From NCBI GenBank assembly GCA_021521415.1, contig JAIQDT010002046.1:340501-404500 (forward strand): 64,000 nucleotides of DNA. The letters are read 5' to 3'. This DNA is from Bidens hawaiensis. Taxonomy: Eukaryota; Streptophyta; Magnoliopsida; Asterales; Asteraceae. Of the stretch, positions 11,774 through 23,042 are shown piece after piece (the first letter of the stretch is position 1; each line of letters opens with the position of its first letter). A program made the position numbers and the translations under genes. The notes beneath the pieces were generated by a model, which saw nothing but the letters and a program-made list of their open reading frames with translations, did no database searches and was not told where the DNA came from.

Positions 11774-13125
11774 TAGGGATGTTCAACTTGAATTAAATGC
11801 ACCGACCCGTGAAAAACCCGGACTAACCCGAGATCAAAAACATAAAAAAAGTGAGACCGGGAACCGGACCCTCTATGCTTTATTCGGTTTTGGTCGGTCT
11901 CGGTTTGGGCAAGTCGGTTTTCGGGTTACACTGACACTGTGTTCAACGCAACAAGAGAAGAGTAAATTTTCTCCGCAAGAAATTTTCAGGCCAAAAGCAA
12001 TGGGGGGCGGCGGTAGCCTGAAGTATTTACTCCTGTCTGAGTTGCCGAACTATAAAGAGAAGATCATATCGTAGTTTTCTAAGCGGCTGAAGTGAAGACT
12101 TTCAGCGAAGACGACGTTCTCTGTAGTGCATCACCTTGAAGAGAAGATAAAAATGATGACTTTGGTAGCAAAAGCTAAAATAAACAATTGAATATTGGGA
12201 AAAGATGAAATGAGTAATAAAAGCTTTGAATATGAGTTCTACTCTGTAGCCTATTATGAGTATCATTATATAATTTAAAGTTTTTTTATATACTTTATAT
12301 AATTTAAAACAAAATTAATCATATTCGATGATGTGTGTATTTATAAATTTAATTAAAAACCAACCTAATATACATCATATAATTGATTAAAAGTATAAAT
12401 TAGAAAAAGTTGGACTTTTAGTACTTCTATGTAAAAGGATAATAAAGCACATATCAGGAAAAGATACACAAGCTAGGTAGGTCTAGTGTATTGTCTTATC
12501 AGTTATCAGCCTTTGAATATTTGGTTTTATTAAAACTAAACAAGAAAATAAAAGCAGATCATCATCATTTCATCTTCTCTCTTTTCCTTTGTCGGATCGC
12601 CACCGTCAACTTGGAATTTTCAAACATGCTAATGCTTCTTTTCTTCTCTCTTTAATTACTCTACGGAACAACCAAAAGGGTTAACATGGAACTTTCTGTG
12701 ATTCGGTTCGGTTCGGGTTTACTCGGGGTTTCCGATCCAAGACCGAACCCGAACCCGAACCCGAAACCGAAAGTTTCTTAAATATGGAACCGATGAGTAA
12801 TCGAAATGTATAGGGTCAGGTCCGGTTTCGGTCTTTCTTCGGGTCACTTGTCGGGTTTTTTCGGGTATACCCGAAAACTGCACACCCCTAATCCCATATA
12901 TCTACAAGTAGACAACAGGACCAAACATATAAAAATACATGTCCATTGAATTTGAGTAACCGACATATTTTAAGCGAAACAATTAAACAAAATACACAAC
13001 AGTCGCCCCAGTCACTTTCAGTCTTCAGGTGAATGGCTATTCCGTGTATCCACAAGAAGATAACATGACCAAACATATACAAGTATATGTCCCTTATACT
13101 TAAGTAACCGGCAAATTTTAAGCGA
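11740..13125. repeat. Two-copy tandem repeat downstream of pol, one copy split by the hAT element
   Basis: The second copy (about 13008-13125) and the first copy (about 11745-11773 plus 12899-13007) share ACTTTCAG, GGTxAAxxGCTATxCC, CCAAACATATA, TGTCC and TTTTAAGCGAAA in the same order. The unit is about 115-140 bp. It lies 3' of the copia pol and is non-coding. Confidence 0.6.
11774..12890. mobile_element. Non-autonomous hAT element with 8-bp target duplication
   Basis: The ends are TAGGGATGTTCA and TGCACACCCCTA, imperfect inverted repeats of the hAT type. They are flanked by the perfect 8-bp duplication ATCCCATA at 11766-11773 and 12891-12898. The 1117-bp interior has no transposase. Just inside both ends lie many CGGTTCGG / CCCGAACC and CCGACCCG copies, subterminal repeats typical of hAT elements. 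It sits inside one copy of a tandem repeat downstream of the copia pol. Confidence 0.85.
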
Positions 13126-13329
13126 AAGAGTGCAAAAATATTTATAAATAATTTTTTTTAGTTTTTTTTTTTTAATTTTTAAGAACACACGCACAATATT
13201 TTTGTATTTTTGAATTTTCTCTCCCTAAATTTGTGTAAAAATTTTAACAGAAAGAAAGAAAAAAAAAACTTTTTTGTACAAATTCAACCTCAAAAATACT
13301 CAATCGTTGAAATGAAGCATTAAGAAACC

Positions 13330-15073
13330 CTGCAAGCACAATAAACCTGGTTGTTCCGACCGGTTTTGTGAATAACTCCGCCACATTATTATCAGTCTGA
13401 ACTTGTTCAAGATGAATCAATTTTCGGCCGTAACTGTCACGAATAAAATGAATTTTAATGTCAATATGCTTGGTTTTAGAATGCCGAACATGATTTTTAA
13501 CAATAGCAATAACAGCATCATTATCACAAAAGAATGAGTGTCAAGAAATTCCAAACTGTAATCCAGCAATTGATGTTGCATCCATATAACCTGTGAACAG
13601 CAAGCAGACGCAGCGACATACTCAGCCTCAACAGTGGATCTGGACACCGTTTGCTGTTTCTTGCATTTCCATGAAATGAGTCGATCACCCAAGAACTAAC
13701 ATCCAGTATACGTAGATTTCCTATCAATGTCATCACCTCCATAATTGCTGTCAGCAAAAGCATATAAATAAAATTATGAGTTTTTGGGATACCAAAGATC
13801 TAGCTTCGGTTGGCCTTTTAGATATCTAAAAATACGTTTAACAGCAATTAAATGAGAAAGTTTAGGATTAGCCTGGAAATGTACACATTGACATACTGCA
13901 AACATGATGTCTGGATGACTGGCGGTGAGATAAATCAGGGATTCGATCATCGATCGTTAGTATGTTTGATGTACGGATTTCCCTACAGGATCAGATGAAA
14001 GAAGAGGTCTTTCCGCCATAGGAGTTGTCGCATTCTTAGAATCTTGGAACTCGAATTTTGCTAACATGTCCTCGACGTATTTTCCTTGATGTAACAAAAT
14101 TCCTGTCAAACTCTAACGAACCTGCAATCCCAGAATGTCGTTATCTCCCCCAACGAGCTCATCTCAAATCTCTTCTTCACCACTTATTCAAATTCAGAAC
14201 ATAGAGTAGTACCGGTGGAGCCGAAAATAATATCGTTGACATAAATCTGAAACAAGATCAGATCTTTTCCAACTGTTTTAATGAATAAAGTCTGGTCGAT
14301 GGTTCCTCACTTGTACCCATGCCTTAGTAAATGAGTCGTCAGAGTTGCATACCATGCCCGAGGAGCTTGATGAAGACTTTAGAGAGCTTTGTCCAACTTG
14401 TAAATGTAAGTAGGATGCTTTAAGTCAACAACCGGCGGTTGGTCCACATAAATTTCCTCCTTTACTTTTCCATACAGATGCGATGTCTTGACATCCATTT
14501 AGTAAACTGTGAACTCCATGTACGAATCATATGCCAAGAAAATACGAATGGCCTCAAGACAGGACACTGGAGCATACACCTCAGTGTAATCTAAACCCTC
14601 AACCTGACGAAAACCACGAACCACAAGCCATGCTTTGTTTCGAACAATAACCCCAGTATCCTGTTACTTGTTACGAAAAACCCATCTTGTATCTAAAGCT
14701 TTCTTCCCAACGAGCAGCTTAACCAGTCTCCAGACCTTGAGTTTCTCAAGCTGATTCAATTCTTCATGCATAGCGTCCACCCAACTTGGTTCTTGCAAAG
14801 CCATTTCAATAGACTTAGGCTCAATCTGAGTGATGAAACAAGAAAATAAGCAACTGTGGATGTATCATGTCTGATTTTTGGTTAAGACTCCTATTTCAAG
14901 GGGACATATGACATTTTCGATTGGATGATCCCATTGAAATCTTGTCGAATAGAATGACCAGTAACAGAACTGTTAATTGGCAGATTTGTCGGATCATCAA
15001 GGATTTCAAAGAGGGGGTTCTTCCATCCAGATGCCTCAGTACTGTGCGAGTACAAGGTATTGGCAATGTACTC
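13330..15073 (-). pseudogene. copia reverse transcriptase and RNase H (3' part of pol)
   Basis: On the minus strand, after the insertion at 15073, one reads KAWLVVRGFRQVEGLDYTE and YAPV (RT), then IYVNDIIFGSTGT around 14240-14205, where copia RT normally has YVDD. RNase H follows with ISWKCKKQQTVSRSTVEAEY (13670-13611) and later QTDNNVAELFTKP. The frame is interrupted by several stops and shifts. The Asn codon at 14235-14237 replaces the first catalytic Asp, so this copy could not polymerise even without the other lesions. It continues from the integrase part at 21358, on the far side of the inserted gypsy element. Confidence 0.85.
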
Positions 15074-16791
15074 CGATGTGGCCTAAAATATACATTAATA
15101 ATATAAATATTTCCTATACTATAATTGGATTTTGAGTTCCTTTAAATAAAATATTAGTCTCATTTGACTCATATTTGGATTTTATAAAGTTTCATGAAAC
15201 TACGAGCTAAAATGGTGTACTAAATAAACTTATGACCGACGAATGAAACTTTAACAAGTGTTATTTGTTATGATTTGTAAATTGTCATTAGAATTAACTT
15301 TAAAAAAAGGGCTATTTACCTAGATAATAAATTTAGTGTTTGAAATTAATAAAAAAAAAAGAAAATATAATATGTGGATTAAGTTTATAATACATCAATG
15401 TTCATGAGACCATGATTCTAATTCACTTGACTCTTTTGATGTTAACTTCTTAAACATGTGCGTAGGTGGGTCATGAAGCAATCCCTCTCATGAGGGTTAA
15501 TATTACCTGATCTGTTAAATTATATCTGAGTTGGAGGGCCCACTAAATTACGTGGACAACAATGTCTTAAAAGAAAAAAACTCAATAATGGATTTTAAGA
15601 AAGCCCATCACGTGAACATTTGTAGGGGATTGAAATAAATAGAAGGGTGGGCAGAAGTCAACAAGGAGAGGGGCGCCTCTTTTGTGAGGCTACTGTTCGG
15701 AAATACGATGAACCGTAATATATATTTTATCTTTGTTTCATTCGTAATTATGATTGGCTATGTTATTAGACTGCCTGAGTTTGGATGAATACTTTTTAGA
15801 CTCGTTTTATTTTCAGTTTTGGATTATTTATTGATTGGTTTATGCTTTGGTAAAGTTTTTATTTTATTTGGTTGTAATACATATGCGTATTTGGTATTAA
15901 TTTATTATCAGTTTTTGTTCCATATGCGTTTTTGTGAATGTCTTTCATGTATGGATGCATATTAGGTTGTTTACTGTGTGTTTACAACTAGTTTATGGTT
16001 TATAGTTAACGTATTCCATAGGAACGGTAATTGAGAGTTTAGAGATACATTTTATTCTGTCACTTGAGAGACCGGGAGGTAATTAAGTGTCGTCTGTTTT
16101 GGTCTTTCGTGGGTTTGGGTAGTGATTGCACGGAAGTGAGTTACCCTAGATTCCTTTAGATTCTTACATATCCGAATTATAACCAAATTCAATAAAAATA
16201 CCCCTTTACGCCTTAGGGTGTTTTGTGATTAGAGAGACCGGGAGGTAATTTAATCTTTGGGTACCTTAGCATAGTTAGGTAAGGTGAAACCGGGAGGTGA
16301 TCCGAACAATTAAACCGTTGAGCTTACATGATATTTAGGGTTCTTAGGTATTGTTGGTGAGACCGGGAGGTGATCTAGCTAACTATAGTTATTCCTTAAA
16401 TTTCATATTTTTAGAATACGGTACCAATCATAAATCCAATTCCGAGAGTTTACGAGTTGACTAGTAGGATTCCTTGCCTAGGTATTTGTTACTCCCTATT
16501 TGAGTTTTACCCCTATTTGTTCGTGTCAGTTTTAGTTTAAGTATTATTTAATTTATATTTAATAAAAAAACACAAAAATCAATTAATTCTATTTATTTAA
16601 GTTATTAGTTAGAGTCTAGTTTAGGTGTCGCTAGTGTCCTGTGGGTTCGATATCCGGACTTCATTAGGCTTTACTACAGTTGATAGGTACACTTGCATGT
16701 CTAGTGGTCTAGCATTAGGAGAGTCTAGATTTATAAATTTAAAACTAGAATGTCTAGGTTAGTTTTTTTTAATAGACCATTTCGCACATCA
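15074..16791 (+). repeat. 5' LTR of nested gypsy-type element
   Basis: 1718 bp. It starts CGATGTGGCC (first base changed from the T of the other LTR) and ends CACATCA, so the terminal repeat is TGATGTG...CACATCA. It contains four copies of GARACCGGGAGGTRAT at about 16068, 16234, 16285 and 16359. Compared with the right LTR it lacks a segment of about 230 bp near 15700 and has about 40 extra bp near 16115-16170. Confidence 0.9.
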
Positions 16792-16797
16792 AGTTTT

Positions 16798-16814
16798 TGG
16801 CGCCGTTGCCGGGG
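16798..16814 (+). promoter_or_regulatory. Primer-binding site, tRNA-Asp type
   Basis: TGGCGCCGTTGCCGGGG is the exact complement of the 3' end of plant tRNA-Asp, as known for Athila/Tat-lineage gypsy elements. It begins 6 bases after the 5' LTR. Confidence 0.85.
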
Positions 16815-16979
16815 ATACTTAGGCGATAGCGAAACTAGCCTTGATTGAACGTAATTGATTATTTGGTCTTTCGTTTCTTGAGTTGTGGTGTGTCATGTGA
16901 GTCCGTGTCTGTGATCTAGCGCGTCTAATCGTGTTTAGGATAATTTAGTTTGTATTTTATTTTATTGAGTCTAGTTAAT

Positions 16980-17938
16980 ATGTTTAATAGATCGAATCAG
17001 TTTAGGAGTATTTTATATCGAAGATGTTGGAAAGAGATGATGTTGGAAAGAGCCGAACAAGAGGAACGTGAAAGATTCCAAAAGATTAAGGAATTGGAAG
17101 TCAAGCTTGATAAGTTGATCGATAGAGAAAGACTTCGTAAAATAGAGGAAATCGAAGCTAGGTTAGACGAGATAAGTGCTAGAATTCAAAATGAGAGTTT
17201 TTCTTACAAGGGCAGGAAGCCGTCTATGAAACAGATGATGAATTCTGGAATAATGATGATGAGGGCGTGATAAAAGAGATGGAGTTGGAGCTACCTGATT
17301 ACACGAATTCGATTGAAGATGTCGTTGTGGAGCCACTTGACCAGATGGAAGATGACGAAGAGGAGGAACATGCACCATCTTGGGAGGATGAGTTTGGTGA
17401 TGAATTGGTGGGTTTACCAGTTTTTGACGAACATGCAGAATTTGACCCTGTTGGCGATCTTATATATTTAGAAACACTAATCATGGGGAAGCCAACAATG
17501 GAGATCAAAACGTCACCAGAAGAAGAAAAAGAAGATGAAGTGGCCACAAAGGAGGAGGATCAGAATATGGTGGTAGTTGAGTCGCCACATCGTAGGAATG
17601 CTAGCAGGTCTGTGAAAGAGCTAGATAGTGGATCGCCACCGAAATCGACAAAGCCACAGAAGAGTGAGCGAAAGTGCTTGGATCAACACACTTTGAGGGT
17701 TCAAAAATGGTACTTTAAGAGTTATAGGACAGCACTAAAATGCAAGAATTACCGTTTTCCTCATTATATGTCACGTATTAGGTTCAGTCCAGGTAAGTTT
17801 AAGTATTGGTGGTCCGACTCGTTTGAATGTTTTAAAATGATTTTAAGTTTCACTATGTGCTATTTGTTTAAATATGTTGGAAGGGTGGAACTAAACGGGT
17901 TAGACCGGGGTTGGATAAAAGAAAAGCCTCCTGATTGA
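16980..17938 (+). pseudogene. ORF of non-autonomous element: coiled-coil plus acidic protein, one frameshift
   Basis: Translation from ATG 16980 gives about 75 residues ending in a charged Glu/Lys/Arg-rich helix (ERERFQKIKELEVKLDKL and on) that looks like a coiled coil. Near 17205 the reading moves by one base into a second frame that runs to 17938 with no stop before it. This second part is very acidic (for example QMEDDEEEEHAPSWEDE), then basic (residues around KSTKPQKSERK), and ends DRGWIKEKPPD. No zinc knuckle, protease or polymerase motif is seen. ORFs with this ending occur in coding-poor LTR elements of many plants, from memory; function unknown. Both frames read through with little decay, so the frameshift may be the only lesion. 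Confidence 0.65.
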
Positions 17939-19441
17939 GATTTCGGGAGCGAGTCTGGCTGAAGACTCTTCTGTAAACTTAGCGCTTCTCCCGGGAGGCA
18001 ACCCGGTAGTATATATTATTTTATTTTATTTTATTTTATTTTTATTTTTGGTGCTTCTTGCTTTCTTGTGCTGGCTGTTTTTTTGGTTTGCTTTCAGGTT
18101 GCTTCAGAGATGTTACTGGATGATTGATGACACATGGTTTGATTCAAGTGTGGGGAGGCTATTTGCTTATTGATTACCGCTTTCGTTCGAATTGGAGGGC
18201 ACTGGACACGACTCGCAAGGCAATATCGTCATATTTACCAGGGGAGTCTGTTCCATTTACTTATATTAGAATGTGCTTTAATTTTTGTCTTTTTCCTGTC
18301 TCATTGAGGACAATGTAACATTTAAGTGTGGGGATGGGAAACTGACGTTTTTATTTGAAAAAAAATTTTAAAAATTCTATAAAAAAATCCGAAAAATAAT
18401 AATTAAAAAAAAGTTAAAAAAAAATGTCCCGAATATTTTTGAAATTTTTTGCAAATAATGGAAAATGATAAAAAAATTTGAGATTGGTTTTTAAAACTAT
18501 TATTATAAATGAGATTAAATAAAAGATAACGCACTAAGCTTGGGATGTGTCGGTAGGCCCAACTAGCTTTGATAGTCCTCTTTAGCAGTTTTTATATATT
18601 TATAATAATTTGAAAAACGGTGAAACCGAATTTCGATGCTTAGGGAGGATTACCATAATCTAAAAACTTTGAGATAGTAAGACTTAGATGCACTCAAACC
18701 AGCACACCACCACATGTCCATCTTTTTACGAGCTTAGAAAATAGTTATATAATTTTGGGTGATATAAAAAAACAAAAAACAAAAAACAAAAAAAAAAGAA
18801 AAAAAATGAAAAAAAAAAGTATGTTTTGAAAGTGTATTCCAAAAGTTGGTCCGAAAGCAAATGACCATGAGAAAGTTATGTATTGTAAAATGCCAAAGAA
18901 GCATTCTCAAAAATAGAAAAAGAGGCCAAAGTGCACATACTAGACGGGACTTAGAGTTTACGTGTTACCAAGGGGATAGTGACTCTGAGGATACACTATT
19001 GGGGCTCGAAGGTTCTTAGCCAATAAATATTTTTTAGGAATATATAGGACAAAGTCCAATAATATTTAGGGTATGCTCGTACGACCTCCACATGACCATT
19101 CATCCATCAAATTTCACCGAGTGCATCTACTTAGTACCATCAACGAGTCCTTGGCTTATGGTGATTTGTCAAACCAGTCTACTTTGACTCTAGTTTTTCT
19201 AGCTCTCTTTGTCTGAGATGGGTAGGTGTAGCCGTGGTTTTTGAACTTAAAACGCTAAATGCAATTGGGGGCTTGATAGGCTAGTGGTTGGGTTTAAGTG
19301 GACAACAATATTGGCAATCGCGGTTTTTGCGTTTATTTGTGCTTAAAAGATAACCTATATGTTTTAAAAATCAATTTTGAATTCTGATTCCATTGCAAAA
19401 TACTTTTTCAGGGACGAAAAGGGTTTAAGTGTGGGGATATT
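17939..19441 (+). other. 3' untranslated interior of the gypsy-type element
   Basis: No coding capacity beyond short frames. It has a (TTTTA)n run near 18010-18050, several A-rich tracts (18357-18480, 18770-18830), and three copies of AAGTGTGGGGA at about 18146, 18324 and 19427. Only the last abuts the LTR and can be the functional polypurine tract. Confidence 0.6.
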
Positions 19442-21352
19442 TGGTGTGGCCTAAAATATACATTAATAATATAAATATTTCCTATACTATAATTGGTTTT
19501 TGAGTTCATTTAAATAAAATATTAGTCTCATTTGACTCATATTTGGATTTTATAAAGTTTCATGAGACTACGAGCTAAAATGGTGTAGATAATAAACTTT
19601 CGACCGACGAATGAAACTTTAACAAGTTTTATTTGTTATGATTTGTAAATTGTCATTAGAATTAACTTTAAAAAAAAGGGCTATTTACCTAGATAATAAA
19701 TTTAGTGTCTGAAATTAATAAAAAAAAGAAAATAAAATATGTGGATTAAGTTTATAATACATCAATGTTCATGAGACCATGATTCTAATTCACTATGACT
19801 CTTTTGATGTTAACTTCTTAAACATGTGAGTAGCTGGGTCATGAAGCAATCCCTCTCATGAGGGTTAATATTACCTGATCTGTTAAATTATATCTGAGTT
19901 GGAGGGCCCACTAAATTACGTGGACAACGATGTCTTAAAAGAAAAAAACTCAATAATGGATTTTAAGAAAGCCCATCACGTAAACATTTGTAGGGGATTG
20001 AAATAAATAGAAGGGTGGGCAGAAGTCAACAAGGAGAGGGGCGCCTCTTTTGTGAGGCTACTGTTCGGAAATCGAACGTACGGAAGAAATCAAAGAAATA
20101 AAGAACCAAGCTAGCACGTCAAGCACCCTAGTAGCTCAAAGTATTCGGCAATTTCAAGAATCACAAAGTGAATTAATTTAAGCTAGCAGGCTGCTCAATT
20201 AATTTAACTAGGATAGTAGCTCAATCATATTTATTTCTTTTTACGATGAACCATCATCATCATCATCGTACTCAGTATATCCCACCAATAGCAAAGCTAT
20301 ATTTTACGATGAACCGTAATATATATTTTATCTATGTTTCATTCGTAATTATGATTGGCTAAACTATTAGACTGCCTGGGTTTGGATGAATACTTTTTAG
20401 ACTCGTTTTATTTTCAGTTTTGGATTATTTATTGATTGGTTTATGCTTGGTAAAGTTTTTATTTTATTTGGTTGTAATACATATGCGTATTTGGTATTAA
20501 TTTATTATCAGTTTTTGTTCCATATGCGTTTTTGTGAATATCTTTCATGTATGGATGCATATCAGGTTGTTTACTGTGTGTTTACAACTAGTTTATAGTT
20601 TATAGTTAACGTATTCCATAGGAACGGTAATTGAGAGTTTAGAGATATCTTTTATTCTGTCACTTGAGAGACCGGGAGGTAATTAAGTGTCGTCTGTTTT
20701 GGTCTTTCATGGGTTTTAGAGTTTACAGATCCGAATTATAACCGAATTCAATAAAAATACCCCTTGACGCCTTAGGGTGTTTTGTGATTAGAGAGACCGG
20801 GAGGTAATTTAATCTTTGGGGTACCTTAGCATAGTTAGGTTAGGTGAGACCGGGAGGTGATCCGAACCATTAAACCGTTGAGCTTACATGATATTTAGGG
20901 TTCTTAGGTATTGTTGGTGAGACCGAGAGGTGATCTAGCTTACTATAGTTATTCCTTAAATTTCATATTTTTAGAATACGGTACCAATCATAAATCCAAT
21001 TCCGAGAGTTTACGAGTTGACTAGTAGGATTCCTTGCCTAGGTAGTTGTTTCTCCCTATTTGAGTTTTACCCCTATTTGTTCGTGTCAGTTTTAGTTTAA
21101 GTATTATTTAATTTATATTTAATAAAAAAACCATAAAAATCAATTAAATCTATTTATATAAGTTATTAGTCAGAGACTAGTTTAGGTGTCGCTAGTGTCC
21201 TGTGGGTTCGATATCCGGACTTCATTAGGCTTTACTACAGTTGATAGGTACACTTGTCTGTCTAGTGGTCTAGCATTAGGAGAGTCTAGATTTATAAATT
21301 TAAAACTAGAGTGTCTAGGTTAGTTTTTTTTAATAGACCATTTTGCACATCA
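19442..21352 (+). repeat. 3' LTR of nested gypsy-type element
   Basis: 1911 bp, starting TGGTGTGGCC and ending CACATCA. It matches the 5' LTR at nearly every base where both are present. It holds an additional segment at about 20073-20306, ending in a copy of TTTTACGATGAACC, which also occurs within the segment at about 20243. It lacks part of the 5' LTR around 16115-16170. Confidence 0.9.
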
Positions 21353-21357
21353 TACTC

Positions 21358-23040
21358 ATTTGGTATGACATCTAGGAATAGGGTGTTACTAAAAATTTGA
21401 TGAATGGCGCTCTCCCCTTCAACTGATGAACCATCATTAGCGAAAGTCTCAGTGGTGTGCATTTGACGAACTTAAGGAGATTCTTGTGAGGGTGTGGTCT
21501 CAGTAACACTTTCTTGTTGATTTGCAGACAACGGCTGAGCACAATCCAATGATTCTGACGGATCTATGCTCAGCACCGGAGATTTTTTAAGATCAGTAGT
21601 CACATCTTCCTCTTCATCAACAGTATTTGTAGTACCTGCACCTGATTTTCTGCATCACCATCTGGAAACACATTAAATGACTTAAACATTTTATTATAAT
21701 CGAATAACCAGTCAAGTGTGACACGGGCATCAGTCTCATTCTCTTCTAGCCAGCGCACGTCATAGGATTCCACTAACTGCTTTGATTGGTTGTCTTGTTG
21801 TAGACTCTGAAGGCAGTGCGACCAACATATCTAATAATGTAGCAATCATCAACTTTAGCTCCAAACTTTGGAGTCGATTCAAGATTTAGTAGAGTACACG
21901 GACATCCAAAAGCTCGAAAGTGTGCTACAATAGGCTTGTAACCATAAACAATTTCATATGGAGTCTTCATTTGCGATTTGTTGGCCAACTCCCGATACTG
22001 AACGTAACAGGCAGTGTTGACTGCTTCAGCCCAGAAGAACAAAGGTAGCTTCGAATCAAAAAACATAGTTCTTGCAGCCTCAATTAGAGTTTTGTTCCGT
22101 CTCTCAGCAACTTCATTTTTTTGTAGTGTGAGAGCTGACATTTATTGTCTAAGCACTCCCTTTTTGGCACAAAAATAATTCAACTTTGAGTTCTTGAACT
22201 TTGTGCCGTTGTCACAACGAATCCCTTTTAGCTTCAGACCGAGTTAATTATCCATGAGCACCACAAAGCTCTTGTTTCACTCTAATATGACAAGAAAAAC
22301 ACCCAAGTAAAATGTGAGTAGTCATACGTAATAACCAGACAATAAGAACTGCTAGAGAGACTCAATACATGAACCGGACCAAACAAATCCATATGAAGCA
22401 ATTAAAAAATAGAGTAAATAGTGTTAACCAGTTTTGGCTTGTGAGATTTACAATGATTTATTCCTAATGCACAAGCTACACATTTTTCAATTGTTACAAA
22501 ATCCTTAATGGGTAAACCACGGACTATGTCATTTTCAGCAAGATGGTTCAAAGTTTTGACATTAGCATGACCAAGGCGACGATGCCAGAGCATGGCATTG
22601 TATTCCGACACTTTTGAAAATAGACAGGTAATTTCAACTAGAACATTTTTGTTCACGTTGATCACGTATGCATTATCTTTTCTTTGGGATCGAACAAGAA
22701 CCCAATCTTCTAGTATGATAATACCAGGTTTTAAAATAAGACACTTTTTGTTAGTGAAATGAGTTGAAAAGTCTTGATCACATATTTGCGAAAAGTTGAG
22801 TAGACTGTGCTTCAAATCCGAAACAAAGTTAACATTCTCAAATTTAATAACACCATTACTTGCAGTACCCTTATGTGTTATCTTTCCTTTGTCTCCTCCC
22901 GCAAAGGATACATACCCACCATTAAAAATATGAATGTCGTGCAGTCGGGAGATGTCTCATGTCATGTGCCTGGAACATCCACTATCAACATACCAAGGTC
23001 TGATGATATTCCTCCATAGCTGTTCCTGCACGATGTGCGA
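21358..23040 (-). pseudogene. copia protease and integrase (5' part of pol)
   Basis: On the minus strand the protease shows WYVDSGCSRHMT with the DSG active site at 22986-22978. The GAG-pre-integrase/zinc region follows with MLWHRRLGHANVKTLNHLAE and EKCVACALG (HHCC). The integrase core has lost frame in places but keeps DLFGPVHV, TYDYSHFTWVFF and, in an open frame at 22141-21773, NEVAERRNKTLIEAARTM, containing the expected catalytic Glu. AFGCPCTLLN and KFGAKVDDCYIIRYV follow. Stops and shifts are scattered throughout. Its continuation is at 15073-13330 beyond the nested gypsy element. Confidence 0.85.
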
Positions 23041-23042
23041 GA

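Larger units (their letters stand above)
15074..21352 (+). mobile_element. Complete non-autonomous gypsy-type LTR element, target duplication TACTC
   Basis: Two nearly identical direct LTRs (15074-16791 and 19442-21352) flank a 2650-bp interior. The 5-bp duplication TACTC is perfect at 15069-15073 and 21353-21357. A 17-nt match to the 3' end of tRNA-Asp lies 6 bp after the left LTR. A PPT-like GTGTGGGGAT precedes the right LTR. The interior has one degraded ORF and no protease, RT or integrase, so it must have been moved by enzymes from another element. It lies inside the copia pol between the integrase and RT sections, in the opposite orientation. Confidence 0.9.
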
